Of a stretch of 64,000 bases of DNA, positions 21,767 through 34,060 are shown in pieces (the first letter of the stretch is position 1; each line of letters begins with the position of its first letter). The notes beneath the pieces are model-generated. The model was given only the letters and a program-made list of their open reading frames with translations, did no database searches and was not told the origin of the DNA. Source of the stretch: Hevea brasiliensis (Eukaryota > Streptophyta > Magnoliopsida > Malpighiales > Euphorbiaceae); assembly GCF_030052815.1 (NCBI RefSeq), contig NC_079493.1, forward strand, positions 60,574,691 through 60,638,690. The letters run 5' to 3'. The translations under genes and the position numbers were made by a program.

Positions 21767-23405
21767 TGTTTTGCTGGTTTTACATCCCTGCAAGTGCATA
21801 GATAGGTAACAAGTAATAAAGTGATGAGTAGAGTATCGTTCCCATGAGGAATTTGATTAGTAAGTACCAATCTACATAGTAATTTTGACTGTCTAGGCTA
21901 TCGAATACTTAGGGAATGAAGTTTGTTAACGTTAAAAACTAGAATGGTAAACTTAAAATGAAATAATTTATTTGAAACAATTCTAGAATTAAGATTTCAC
22001 ACATGAATCTTACCAGGGATGTTATCTTATTTATTTACTGAATTGAGGATCATTTTCCTTAATAGAAATCAGTCCTAAGTTATCCTAAATCCTCTCTCAA
22101 GGCACCTAGGGTGTATTCTAATTAACTCAAACCCGATTTTCATGCTGATCAAATTAATTAAAATCCTTTAAGATCTTTGACCAATTTTGAAGTTCCACAA
22201 AGGTATCAGCCTATGTCTAGGTCAGAATTCCTATGTTCAAGATCTTGATTTTCTAATATTAATCTTCACCTTTCAGTTCTTCAATTAACATCTGCAATCA
22301 TGGCTAAGTGGGTACCAGCACATAGCATGCATTAAGATCACAAGAAATTAAATCAACGAACGAATCTCAAATCCAATAAATAAAACTTAGTGTTCATCCA
22401 TAATAATAATTACAAGCATTACTCTCCCAAATCCAGAATAAGAAAACTACTCACTTATGGTGAGTTCAGCAAACATCATGATAATAGGTAAAAACAGTAA
22501 AAAGAAATCCATGTAGAAGAAATAAAACAATAAAAATCTGTCTAAGGAGATGAAATGAAGGAACCGAAGAGAGTTTGCAGCTTTGATCTTGTGGAGCTTT
22601 AGCTGGAAAACTCCTTTTGGTATTGATGTTTCTCTCCTCAAGACGGCTGGAGAGAGTGCAGAGTGTGGATTACTCTCCTTCAAAACTCCTTAAAAGTGCT
22701 GTCAAAAGATAAAAGAGAGCCTCCCTTTCTAAAGTTTTCTCTTCTGTTTATAATGGTTGCTCTAGGGTTAGGCCATTTTGAGTCCAAAAGGCTTTAGGAG
22801 TCTCATTTGAATTAGAAAACAAGAGCGGGAATTTGAGTTATAAAATTGGCTTACGCATAGTACACGGCCCATGTGTCACTACACGGCCTAGGGCCATGTA
22901 ACTTGCTGGATTGGAACTGCAGAGTCTTGAATTGGCACAGAGACTTACACGGGTCTGTGCCAACTACATGGGCCTGGTTACACAGGCCGTGTACTTTTAT
23001 TCCCATAAGGTTCTTCAAGCTTGTGCCCGGTGGAGACTTGCACGGGTCCCTATAGATTACACGGGTCTAATTATGCGACTTGTGTACTTTTGTTTCTCCA
23101 TTGGCTATTTGGCTTTCTTCTGGCAGAAGGCTATACGGGTATGAGGCTTGGCTTACACGACCTGTGTACTTTGTGTCAGTAGCAATACTCAGTCTCTTGA
23201 CCTCTTCAAGCTTCCTTTTACACTCCTATACTATGGGGCTTCACCCAAACACCTAAAATGATGCAGAAAACATGGAATTAAGGGCTTAACAATAGAAATT
23301 ACAAAAACTAATGAAATCAACTACTATGCATGAAAATAGTTGCCTAAATGCTATGAGATAGTATACAAATGTGCTTAAAAACATCTATACAATTCAAGTG
23401 TATCA
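21767..23405 (-). repeat. 5' LTR of G (about 1.64 kb)
   Basis: The minus strand starts TGATACACTTGAATTG (23405) and ends ...gcaaaaca (21767). The first 320 bp match 12114-12435. U3 carries the acacgg/ccgtgt motifs. A small frame on the minus strand (22447-22683) is not conserved and I do not call it a gene. Confidence 0.88.
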
Positions 23406-24220
23406 TGAACCCTTAAGCTTCTTACTATCAGTCGGTATACTTGACTATCCCAATCCAAATTCCCTCTTACGCTGCCTATCTTTCCTGCTCTATTCACTTA
23501 CTCTAACCCTCCCAACCTTCAGTGCAGCTTCAACTAACTGAGCAAAACCAATAATCCCCAAGGTAGTGATATGTAGCTTAATATTGTCATTCAACCCCTC
23601 TTCAATCCTTCTACACCTTTCAGCTTATGTGGGAACTATTTCCCTTTTATATCTGCTCAATCTCACAAATTTCCTTCCATATTCCAATACTGATAGTTGC
23701 CTCTGCCTCAGATTAATGAATTTCCTTCTTCTCTCTTCCAAGTACACACTACTAATATAGTTCTTTCTAAATTCCATAAGAAAAAGGTCCCATGTTATCT
23801 TATCTGGCTGCACCTCCCTGGATACTATGTCCCACCACTGATAAGCATTATCTTGAAGTAGGGACACAACACCCTCCAGGTTCTGCTCTAGGGTGTAGTG
23901 AAGTTGTTTCAGTACCCGTTCCATTTTGTCTAGCCAATTTTCAACTGTAGCAGGATCATCTTCCTTATTTCCCAAGAAGTCCACAGCCCCATACTTTTTG
24001 AACTTTTCCAAATGGGACTTCTGGGATGATTGCTGAGGTGGTGGAATGGCCCAGTCATTTGTCAGAAAAATTCAGCCATTTGCTGAAATAAGACCTACTG
24101 AGGTTGTACAGGTGACTCTTGTGCTGGTGGAGCAGGTTCTCTCTTACCTCCAACTTCAGCCATGGGTGGAGCATAACTCTCCACCTCTTCCTCAACTGCT
24201 CTCTATGAGGTCGGATCCAT
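23406..24220 (-). pseudogene. gag of H, cut by G
   Basis: ATG at 24220 (MDPTS, then a stop where F has Q). A proline-rich N-terminus follows with further breaks. The capsid part is open from about 24011 to 23625: KKYGAVDFLGNKEDDPATVE, ENWLDKMERVLKQLH, YQWWDIVS, then FINLRQRQLSVLEYGRKFVR. The reading then decays, and at 23406 the frame is severed at the point equivalent to F's serine- and lysine-rich stretch near 4770. Same role as F gag, clearly defective. Confidence 0.87.
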
Positions 24221-24330
24221 ATCCTAACCAAAAAGAACCAAAACAAACACATTTGTATTAGTGTCACCTCAACTCTTACAAATGCAATGCATGGTATGCA
24301 CTCTATCTAGACCTAGAAATGTCTAAACTG
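24221..24330 (-). other. Leader of H
   Basis: Corresponds to F's leader at 5591-5696. No gene. Confidence 0.6.
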
Positions 24331-24343
24331 TGCTCTGATACCA
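24331..24343 (-). other. Primer binding site of H (tRNA-iMet)
   Basis: Minus strand TGGTATCAGAGCA, five bases after the LTR end. Confidence 0.85.
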
Positions 24344-24348
24344 CTAAA

Positions 24349-24880
24349 TGTGATACCCTTACCCGTCTAAAGTGTAGCCGAGCAAAATATGTCACACTCG
24401 GTATCGAAGCGCCTTAACTTATCTTATTTTATTCCAATTAATCACATTTTATTTTATTAAATTTGTTCCAATTATTTTATCCGAGAAACTGACGGAGTTT
24501 CCCCCTAATTTGTTAGTAATTTTGATGATTTCCCACTTGTTAAAATTTTTAACAATGTAATCTCAATAATGTAAATTCTTTCTCATATTCTATTTTAATA
24601 CTTCATCTCAATATTGCCATCCATAATTTCAAACATTCTATACACAAATAAATTTATCATCACATTCATAAAAGAAATACTGAATCTTCATTAATTTGCA
24701 TAATTTATAATAATTACACAGGTTCATAATTTACAATATAGAATGAATACATAACTAGAAAATGCAAAACAATTATCAAGCCTAATGGGTCCTACCCAAA
24801 ATGCATTGCAGTGGAGGAGACATCAGACTCAATGCAGATCTAGACTCTCACCCATTCTGAGGTCTGCTGGGCTCTCTATC
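24349..24880 (-). repeat. 5' LTR of H, first visible segment
   Basis: Starts tgtgatacccttacccg next to the primer site and continues until L. The left copy of the ctatc duplication is 24876-24880. The sequence resumes at 28016. Confidence 0.82.
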
Positions 24881-25500
24881 TGTGACACCCCTTACCCGTC
24901 TACAGTATATCCGAGTAAGTTATGTCGCACGGTGTACCGGAACACTCTATTTTTTTTCTTAATTAATTTTTATCATAGTTTTGAATATAACTTGTGAAAT
25001 ATAATTCATTTAAGTCATTTATTGAAATTATAATTTATTTGAGGTTCCGAAAATTTTATAGAAAATCCGGCAAAGTACCGGCTAAAAATGGAGAAAACAG
25101 TTCTTCGAAACCTGTGAAAAACACTTCCAAAATCATTTCCAAACAATCCCAACTCCATTTTATCAACAAAGTCTCAATATGATTTTCAACAATATTTCCA
25201 TTACTCAAACATTCATTTCTCATGGTACTCATATACAAACAATAAATAAATACTCGAATTTTCCATTCATAACCATAATTTTCATTATATACATGAACAT
25301 CAAAATACATTACATAAGTTCAATTACATATGAGAAAATAAAAGTTAGTTACAAAATACCAAAATGAAACCTAATGTCCTACCAATGCACTGTAGATGGT
25401 GAGGTGACACGGAACACTATGCAGAGCTGCAGGAGATCTCACCCAGTCTGCGGTCTACTGGGCTCTCGGTCAGTATCTCCAGAACCTACGCTTGGCAAAA

Positions 25501-25532
25501 GCAACGCGCTAAGCAATAATGCTTAGTGGTGC
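25501..25532 (-). other. Conserved LTR hairpin, L
   Basis: cgctaagcaataatgcttag followed by tggtgc; perfect ctaagca/tgcttag stem. Confidence 0.5.
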
Positions 25533-27799
25533 AATAATAAAATAAAAATAAATAACAAAAAGTAAATATGCAGTGAATGTATTGATGTTTTATTTCAAAT
25601 AAATTTTCGATGAGTAGTTGTAATCTTACTTATTTTGTACTTGTTATATTCATTATTTCATTAAATTTGGCCACTTTTATGTTCGGTTGCCCAAGTAACC
25701 TATACTGGACGACTGGACTGGATAAACGGGTAAACTGGCACTGGGTATCAAGTACCTCAGGCCGTCACACCATCGGTCACATATGTATCTCCGGCAGTAC
25801 GTAACAGCTAATAAGTCAGAATAACATTAGGCACAAGGCCAAGTCTCAACACAATGTCAGAATGGCTAAAAGCCATGAAATCACAGAATGACATAATGCC
25901 ATGTGCAGTACTGCTAACTGAACCATATTGGCATTCCAAACTATCCAAACCAATCTTGTTAGGTATACTAGGGCATTTGATACTTTTGAATTTTGTAATT
26001 TTTGATTTTCAAGCTTTGGTGTCACTATTCACCTCATTGGTCAACAAAAATGTTGACTTTTGCATAGAAAATAGGTACATTGGTTTTAACACTCCCAACA
26101 TACCACATTTTGCATTTAAAACTTGTTGGCATTATTCACCAATACCATTTCTAAACTTAAAACTAAGGGGGCAGCATTTTCAGTTTTTGTACCCTAATTT
26201 TACTGTTCCATTAGTTACTGTTGCAATGGGAATTTGAGAAAGTGATAAACATGAAAGTTGTTCCTTATTTTGACTAGTTGAATTTCGTTTTTTGAATCAC
26301 TTCATTTGGAGTTTTGTAGCTCCAGTTATGGTCCAAAAACCACAGCTGGCCGGATTGAAAAATTGCAGAACTGACCATATCTATAGTGCAGTGAACAGTA
26401 ACTATAACTGCCTTGTTGGATAGGTTCTGGTCATAATTTGGGGTAGGTTTCTTCATGAAAGTTGTTTGTCTATATCTTAACTTGTTGCTGTAAAAATTTC
26501 AGATCAATTGGGTCATTCTACAATGAGTTATGGCCAAATGAACAGTTACTGTTCATTTGGTCCTTCTGCAGAATCTGGTTGCAGGACATCCGGATTGGGG
26601 CCAGTTTTTGGTCCACTTGCTTTGGTCTTTTGGGCATGGTTTCTTCACCAAAATTGTGCCATTATGTGTCTAGTTTCATGTCCAATTGGCCAAACACCAA
26701 TTGAACCTACACAGCCAAAGTTATGGCTGTCCAAGCAGGCCAGACTCACAGCCACCCTGCTGGTTACACTAGGCAGCATACCAAATCAGTTTGCGATGCC
26801 ATAATTCACTTCAAGTTGTGGTTAACTTCCCTCAAATGGTCACTAATTAACCATTAAAATGTTCATTTACCATTACATAAGCAAAGTCCAAGTTTCTCTC
26901 CCAAAACCCTAATTCCCATTTCAAATTTTCGCAAGATACCTTAGTTAACTCACTAATTCATTATCCCCATATATATATACTTTAAACATGATCTCTAGTC
27001 CACTCTAAGTCCATCAAAAACAATCAATCTCATCACTTCCTTAGGGCTGCCGAAATCCATGGTGTACATACACATAAATTTTATTCATTTAATTTACAAA
27101 TTCTTACTCATTTTAAGTCTCTAACATGGAATAAGAGAGATATATGTACAAATAGGCACTAACCTTAGTAGGGCAGAATTTTCCCAAGCTTGAACTTCAC
27201 TTTCTTTCTTTTTCTAGGCTGCTAAACACTCTAGCAAGGTTGAGTGACAAATTTTAGTGAATGACTTTATAGATTTTGGGGTGAGAAATCAAAGGTTTTA
27301 AGGTATAAGAGAATAAGAGCTATGGACGAAAAGGGAGGGGATTTTCGGCTGGCTGAAGAAGAAGAAGAAGACCAGAATTTTTTTGGTCCATTTTGACTCT
27401 TTTAAGTGATTTAAGAAGGCTTGTTAAATTTTGATTGGTTGGGAGTAAGTAAATGACATCATGTGATGTCATTATCCCTAATTTCCCTTATTTTTCTTTT
27501 CTTTTCTTTTCTACTAACTTTAAATTAATTTTTTATCAACATTAATTCATATTTTATGTCATAATAATTATTTACTCAACTGGACAAGTCGGCCAAAAAT
27601 CGTCTCTGAAGGCGAAATGACCAAAATGCCCTTTGTTTGGCTTAACGGGTCAAAATTGTCTGTACCGATTGAAAAATTTTTCTAAATATTTTCTTGGCAT
27701 TCTAATGCCATAGGAACCTCTATGACCCTTCACTGGAGTCCTAAAAATTATTTTATGAATTTTTCCCCGGGTCTAGGGCTCCTAGTTGCGAGAACCGCA

Positions 27800-27846
27800 A
27801 CTTCCCTCTGGGTTACCCATCGCTTGGGCACCGGCTCATTTAACTT
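27800..27846 (-). promoter_or_regulatory. 5S-rRNA-like block in L
   Basis: Minus strand: agttaaatgagcc, then gatgggtaacc, caga, gggaagt. This copy keeps the agttaa of 5S box A better than M and F do. Confidence 0.43.
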
Positions 27847-28015
27847 GGTTGTATTTTATTTCTAAAATTTTTACTAAATTTTTCTTATTAATATTTGAGT
27901 TAATTATGGTTCCTCACTTTAGTTCAAATATTTTTCCGAACGTTCTAGCTGTCCGGACCGACACCGGTCACCGGAACAGTAGAATGTACGGAGTTGCTAC
28001 CGGGAGGGTGTTACA

Positions 28016-28801
28016 CTATCCATGTCGTCAGTACCTACACATGGCAAAAAACGACGTGCTAAGCAATATAGCTTAGTGGTGCCAATATAAGATAAAAATA
28101 AACTAAATAATTAAATATAAGATATTATACTGTTAATTTATCCAGACTGAAATTTTTGATAATTGTTTGTAATATCCTTAATTTTATGACTTTTATGTTC
28201 ATTTTATGATTACAAATCTTTAAGACTTATTTTCATTGCCTAAGTAACCTATACCAATTGACTGAACTGGATAAATGGGTAAACTGGTACTGGGTACCAA
28301 GCACCTCGGGCCGTCGCACCATCGGTCACAAAGTGTCTCCAGGTATACAACAGAACGGCTAACAAGCTATAGTAATTATCGGGCATAAAGCCAAATATGT
28401 CAAAAGTATCAAAATGGCTAAAAGCCATAACATCACAGAATTGCACTAAAGCCATGAATCATGAAATGGTATAAAGCCATAGGCAGTACTGCAATCGGAA
28501 CCCTATTGGCATGCCAACCTATCCAAACCAATCATTCTAGGCATACTAGGGCATATTAACAAGGTTGATTGTTTAGTTCTTTGCACTTAGTGTTTGGTGG
28601 TTACTATTCACCTTACTATTGATGCATAGATGTTGATTTTTTCATAATTAATAAATATGCTAGTTCTAATTACACCAATATACCACATTTTGGATTTTAC
28701 ATTTGTTGGCATTGGTTGCATATCTCAATTCAAAGCTCATTAGAAGAAATTCAAAAAATTCAAATTTGATAACTTGGGTTTAATGTTCCATTGGACCAAT
28801 C
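28016..28801 (-). repeat. 5' LTR of H, second visible segment
   Basis: Continues H's LTR after L, with the hairpin at 28054-28082 and the caagtaacctat...cctcgggccg block near 28240-28315 that also occurs in F, M and L. It stops at 28801, where element I begins with TGTAGG. The preceding caatc would be I's target duplication. Confidence 0.8.
28054..28082 (-). other. Conserved LTR hairpin, H
   Basis: gctaagcaatatagcttag followed by tggtgcc; ctaagc/gcttag stem. Confidence 0.48.
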
Positions 28802-29018
28802 TGTAGGATTTTGCGGTCACCGGACGATTCTCACTGAAATGGAAAAGTGAGGAGTTACCACTTTAATTCTAAGGGAAATTAAAGGAAACCATTTGTAAAA
28901 ATAAAAATTTAAAAATTTATAAAACCACTTTTAAAACAGAGATTCAAGGTTCGGGATTCGTTCACGGGTGGGGAAGGTTTTAGGCACCCACCTCATCCCT
29001 CAATGAGGGTAAGCAGAT

Positions 29019-29962
29019 TTAATGATGTGCTCTTTATAATTCAAGATTGATAATTTTGGGGTTAGAATTATAATGTTGGTTCCTGTTATTAACAAAAAGG
29101 AACATTTGATATTTCACCATTTTGGGTTTCCTAAGAACACGAGTATATGGAATGACCCTACAGTGAATTGGTATTATGTTTATTCAATTTGTTAAATATT
29201 TTATCAAATTCCTCCCTTTTCGAATTAGGACTCTAATTCTAAAAAGGTGTTGTTTGGTCCCAAAAGATTCATAATGAGTGAGGAGGACTCTCGACTCACA
29301 CATTATGTACCTTATCATTGGCATTCAAATAACTGAGGGTGTGGTGTGTATAATGAATATTAGAATTTTGACTAAGAAAATTTAGGAAAGGACTCTCTCT
29401 CGATCTCTTAAAATATTTTTATGAGAATTTTGGCTAAAAAAATTTCAGGAAAGGACTCTCTCTCAATCTCTTAAAATATTTTTATTAAAATTAATGATGT
29501 GCTCTTTATAATTCAAGATTGATAATTTTGGGGTTAGAATTATAATGTTGGTTCCTGTTATTAACAAAAAGGAACATTTGATATTTCACCATTTTGGGTT
29601 TCCTAAGAACACGAGTATATGGGATGACCCTACAGTGAATTGGTATTGTGTTTATTCAATTTGTTAAATATTTTATCAAATTCCTCCCTTTTCGAATTAG
29701 GACTCTAATTCTAAAAAGGTGTTGTTTGGTCCCAAAAGATTCATAATGAGTGAGGAGGACTCTCGACTCACACATTATGTACCTTATCATTGGCATTCAA
29801 ATAACTGAGGGTGTGGTGTGTATAATGAATATTAGAATTTTGACTAAGAAAATTTAGGAAAGGACTCTCTCTCGATCTCTTAAAATATTTTTATGAGAAT
29901 TTTGGCTAAAAAAATTTCAGGAAAGGACTCTCTCTCAATCTCTTAAAATATTTTTATTAAAA
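29019..29962 (+). repeat. 472 bp direct tandem duplication
   Basis: Copy 1 is 29019-29490 and copy 2 is 29491-29962, each starting ttaatgatgtgctc. By eye they differ at about two positions (ggaatgaccc/gggatgaccc and ggtattatg/ggtattgtg), so the duplication is much younger than the surrounding elements. Confidence 0.93.
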
Positions 29963-30290
29963 TTTTGGCTAAGAAAATTCAGAAAATGACTCTCTCGTGA
30001 TCTCTTGAAACATTTTCATTAGAACTTTAGCTAAGAGAATTCAGGAAAGGACTCTCTCCCGATCTCTTGAAACATTTTCATTAGAATTTTAGTTAAGAGA
30101 ATTCAGGAAAGGACTCTCTCCCGATCTCTTAAAATATTTTATTAGGATTTGGCAGAATTCAGGAAAGGACTCTCTCCCGATCTCTTAAAATATTTTATTA
30201 GGATTTTGGCTAAGAGAATTCAGGAAAGGACTCTCTCCCGATCTCTTTTGGTTAAGAACTCAGGAAAGTACTCTCTCCTAGCCTTTCTAA
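29350..30290 (+). repeat. Minisatellite, unit about 60 bp
   Basis: Degenerate units built on aggaaaggactctctcc, gatctcttaaaatattt and attttggctaagagaatt. About two units lie in the first 472 bp copy and about eight from 29824 to 30290, the last ones shortened. A weaker copy (aggaaaggactctc) is seen near 30335. Confidence 0.85.
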
Positions 30291-31898
30291 CATAGCTCCA
30301 AACACTTTATAAAAGACTAAGTTATAGGAATTCTAGGAAAGGACTCTCTTCTGAACTCCCTATTTTGAAAAGTGAATTTAAAAGTCTCGAATGTTGATCC
30401 GAACTCTTCGTCGATCTTCTACGTAATTCCTCGACCTCTATGTTATCCGAACTCCTTTGTTTCCACCCATATAGCTTATTGTCTGAACTTTTCTATTTCA
30501 GGTTTCATGTCTTATGATCCGAGTTTGTTTTGATTTTTTGATCTTTTAGCTTATCGTTTGGGCTTGCCTCATTTCTTTTCTATCTCATAATTTACTTTTC
30601 TGAGCTAATCTCAGTTTTCGACCTCATGACTCATCCGAACCTTATCCGTCGATCTGGAATACATCTATTTTCCTAATTATTTTCCTTATTATTCGGGTCA
30701 AAAATTTTCATGTCGTCACTTTTATCCATACTCCTTACGGTAGTTACGGAGCGTTAGCGACCCGAACTTTCATTCATACTAAATAAAAAAGAATTGAAAA
30801 TAATGATAACTATAAGACTTGCAAATGATAGGAGGCCAAAGATAATATTTATGACACAAGTCAAACTTGATATGTCCCTATTCTAAAAACTCAGTGCAAT
30901 AAGACACCTTAAGAATACTCACGTCATGAACACAAACTAGCGATATTTAGAGATGGACAAGTTAAACGCTGACCTGTAGAGAGCTGAAACAATGGATGAA
31001 TCAATACTGATGCTCTGCGGACTCTAGAGCTGCTATAGCTGAGATAACGGAGTGACTTTGAGCTACCGAAGGAGGTGACAACAAGGTCTTAATGATGAAC
31101 TACGGTTAGGCTTTCAAGATGATGCATGATTACTAAGGGTATGAATTATAAGACCTATAGCTTTAGTGAAAAGATCCTTTAGAAAACTTGTTTCCAAAGA
31201 CTCTAGAAATTTCAAGAGCTTCAAAATGAAGGGCAATAAAACTATATCAAAATGCAAAGGTTTCCTGACGATAATCACTATGCTACTATAGTATTGCATG
31301 TAGGTATTTATAGGGAATGGGTACTCAAAATAGAAGGTCAGGATTCCGGTAGGAAGAGATGGAGGGATCGGATTTAAAAGGACGTGATCCGACGTCTTAG
31401 AATTAAAAAGAATCAATATTGAGGGTCAGGATTTGGTTCAGAATCTTTGTCCTTTCATTCTTTAATCCAATGATAAGGAATTCTACCTTACAGAATGGAT
31501 CCAAGGGCTGGGAGCAAAAAGTGCCAAATCATTTATTCACTTTTAATCTGAAGGTCTCAAATCTGTCCTTACAAGTGTGATCCACGGTGTAAATTGAGAT
31601 GTACTAGGCTGCTTTAACTATTTGTGATTCGATGGTGAGGAGTTAATCTTACAAACTTGAAAGTGATTTTGATTCTCCAAGCTTTCTGATCTCTATAGGT
31701 CATGTCTCAGTTTAGTCGATCTCTTTTATGGTTGGCAGACATGGGACCTCTTGTTCCAACCTCTCAATTCGGCTCTTTCTGCAACTGATCTCTTTTCTAC
31801 CCAATCTTAATTTTCGATCCCTTCCTCACCTTTTAAAGCAATTAGTTCTTTGATTACTGATGAATCGCTTTGACTTTTGCACACAATAAATGCCAAGG
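30291..31898. other. Remainder of I without a gene
   Basis: AT-rich sequence with repeated ccgaac/gatcc words but no frame that I recognise. A 100-codon minus-strand frame at 31114-31416 has no family resemblance and is most likely chance. Confidence 0.5.
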
Positions 31899-31912
31899 CC
31901 CTATATATATGC
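31899..31912 (+). promoter_or_regulatory. TATA-like box in I
   Basis: cctatatatatgc followed within about 20 bases by a pyrimidine-rich stretch. It is shaped like a plant LTR promoter. It would make 28802-31900 the U3 of an LTR. Confidence 0.4.
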
Positions 31913-31948
31913 AGAGGAATTTCGTCTTTCACACACTCACATTCTCCC

Positions 31949-34045
31949 TGAAGGAGCAGAAGCATGAAAATTGTTAGATTAGAACATTGAATTCAAAAAT
32001 TTCTTCTAGGGTTTCATGCATCATGCCATATCTATTATGTACCTGATTGATTTCAATGTTCAATAGCATATTAAAACTTTTTTAATATGTATTAGGATCT
32101 ACATTTACCATTTAAGATTTTTGAATTAACAAATTAATTCATTAGAACCCTAGATTAAAAGAATAATATGTGTACTAACCTTTTTGATGCACTGTAGATG
32201 TAATTGGTACCTTTGGGAAGCACCTAGGGCCCCAAGAGTTATCCCTCTAGCTTGTCCACACTAAGATCACCAATGGGCAGCCCCTAAACCAGCTTCTCAA
32301 TCCTTGCCATCCAATTAGAAATTAGGGATTTGCCTTTAGAGAGGTTGTAGATGTATATAGGACACTAGAAACAATTTCTAGCAATTTTAATTTAAAGAAA
32401 ACAATTGATTGCTCTTTGAATTGATGAGAAAAGATGAAGAGAGGAGATGGAGAAAGAGGTGCCGCCACACATAGAGAGAATAAGAGTGTTGGCTGATTTT
32501 TTGTTTTCTCATAACATCACTTTATATAATTAGGTCATCACTTAAAACCCTTGCCACATGTCATCACTTGATTACATCTTAATCTTAATTGACCTAATCA
32601 TATTAAGCCAAGTGTCAAAGCTAGATTTAATCTTGACTTTGATCACCTTGCATGATAAGAAGACAAACCACAAACTTATATGATGCCATGTGTCACCATC
32701 TCATGTTGCCATATGTTCCCCTGTGAAATGACTAAATTACCCTTGTGTTTTAATTTTGAGTTCTCAACCCAAAATAATTATTTCTCCTCTTCTAAACAAT
32801 ATATATATCAAATATAAATTAATTAATTAATCTCTATTAATTAATTTCTCATAATTAAATTCATATTTAAACACTTAAAATATAAATTTAATTTATACTA
32901 TACATCCAATAACCTAGATTTGGTTTCAAGCCATGCTAGGGACTTTGCAATCTTATTGCAAACCAAACCTATTTAATTAATCAATTAAATCGCATTTAAC
33001 TTGGTGATTATCTTGTGTATGTGTGTGACTTACTAGGCTCATCACTAACTGGCAATGAAATATGATATTAACTCTTAATATTATCAGAACTCTTTCTTAC
33101 CATAAATGACTTCTCTAAATCATTTTAGGCATCTCATAGACCATGGTGACACCTTACATAGCATGCCATGGCCACCCAATCAGTAACAACGAATACCTTT
33201 AAATGAACCTATAATCATATGTTACTATGCACTAGAATCTCTCTGTTATAAAATCCCAATTTGACCAGGAGTCATGATTTATATTAAACCCTATTTGCTA
33301 TGAATATTATATTCTGTTTTAATTCCAATTCTTGATTAAAAAGATTTTCTCATCAGAAACTCATTTCTAATTAAATTTGTCTGTCCTGGCAAGGAACTTG
33401 AAACATCAGGAACAATTAAATGAATATAGGATTTCACCCCTACTTACTTAGGGTAACAGATTCCATCTTGATCAACACCTACCTCTATATATAACTAGCA
33501 GGAGCCAATACATGCCCATATACCCATACACAATATAAGTATGAAAGTAGCATCAAACTCAAACCACCTATATACAAGATAACTGTGTTATCTCAGGTCT
33601 AAAATTTATATACACTGATATGATTTATGACAATGCATTGACAAGAGTAAACTCCATGTACTTGTCATAAGTGTCACTGGTTTGGTCTACTTATCATGTA
33701 TAAGTGCCTATCATGTTTGTTATATGGCATGAGACTCACCATTCCATCTTATTTATATCTTATATAAATACCTTAGGAACAAATATGATTACAATCTTTC
33801 TGGATAAGTCATGTCCTTATTGTGAAGTATCCTCGATTGTGAACCAATTTATGATACTTTGTGCTAGAAATACTGTCACTCATATTCTTAACTGCTTAAG
33901 AATAGAATTTCTAACAAAATATCAATGGACCTTTTCTATTACACATAAATACATTATGTAAACAGAAAAGAGAAATTACCTTTTTATTAATAAAATATGT
34001 ACAAGATACATACTAAATGATATGCTATAGGGCATACTACTAACA
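31949..34045 (-). repeat. 3' LTR of B (2097 bp)
   Basis: tgaaggagcagaagcatg to gggcatactactaaca, that is TGTTAGTAGT...CTCCTTCA on the minus strand. Confidence 0.92.
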
Positions 34046-34060
34046 ATCTCCCACTAGCAC
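34046..34060 (-). other. Polypurine tract of B
   Basis: Minus strand gtgctagtgggagat directly before the LTR. Confidence 0.75.

Larger units (their letters stand above)
12114..23405 (-). mobile_element. Element G: Athila-type Ty3/gypsy retrotransposon
   Basis: Minus-strand order: 5' LTR (23405-21767), tRNA-Asp-like primer site, gag, protease, RT, RNase H, integrase, spacer, an ATHILA ORF1-like frame, polypurine tract, and the first 322 bp of the 3' LTR, where F is inserted. The LTR of about 1.64 kb, the tRNA-Asp primer and the extra 3' ORF are the Athila hallmarks. G interrupts the gag of H at 23405/23406; tgaac at 23406-23410 would be its right target duplication. Confidence 0.92.
24881..28015 (-). 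mobile_element. L: solo LTR of the F family, TSD ctatc
   Basis: A complete LTR on the minus strand, 3135 bp, with TGTAACACCCTCC at 28015 and ggggtgtcaca ending at 24881. It is flanked by perfect ctatc on both sides (24876-24880 and 28016-28020). No primer site or internal sequence adjoins it, so it is a solo LTR left by recombination between the two LTRs of a full element. It resembles M and F closely. Confidence 0.93.
23406..28801 (-). mobile_element. Element H: gag-bearing gypsy element of the F family
   Basis: Gag (interrupted by G), leader, primer site and the 3' part of the 5' LTR, itself interrupted by solo LTR L and then by I at 28801. Gag and LTR are clearly related to F but diverged (for example the LTR ends tgtgataccc rather than tgtgacaccc). 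H's remaining gag, any pol and its 3' LTR should lie left of the window, and the rest of its 5' LTR right of it, so H encloses everything here. Confidence 0.82.
28802..31948 (+). mobile_element. Element I: LTR-like sequence, unclassified
   Basis: Starts TGTAGGATTTTGCGGTCACC exactly where H's LTR breaks off. It has no credible reading frame but contains a 472 bp tandem duplication, a minisatellite and, near its right end, a TATA-like box. It is cut at 31948 by B, so its other end is outside the window. The pattern (long AT-rich U3 with internal repeats followed by a promoter) would fit the LTR of a Tat/Ogre-type gypsy element. No coding part is visible to prove this. Confidence 0.5.

Noticed and set aside
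29350..30290. Reading the regularly spaced repeats as a CRISPR-like array
   Set aside because: Units are contiguous and degenerate with no unique spacers, in a plant genome. It is a minisatellite.
31114..31416. Minus-strand 100-codon frame in I
   Set aside because: No domain, no second copy to compare, hydrophobic AT-rich translation typical of chance frames.
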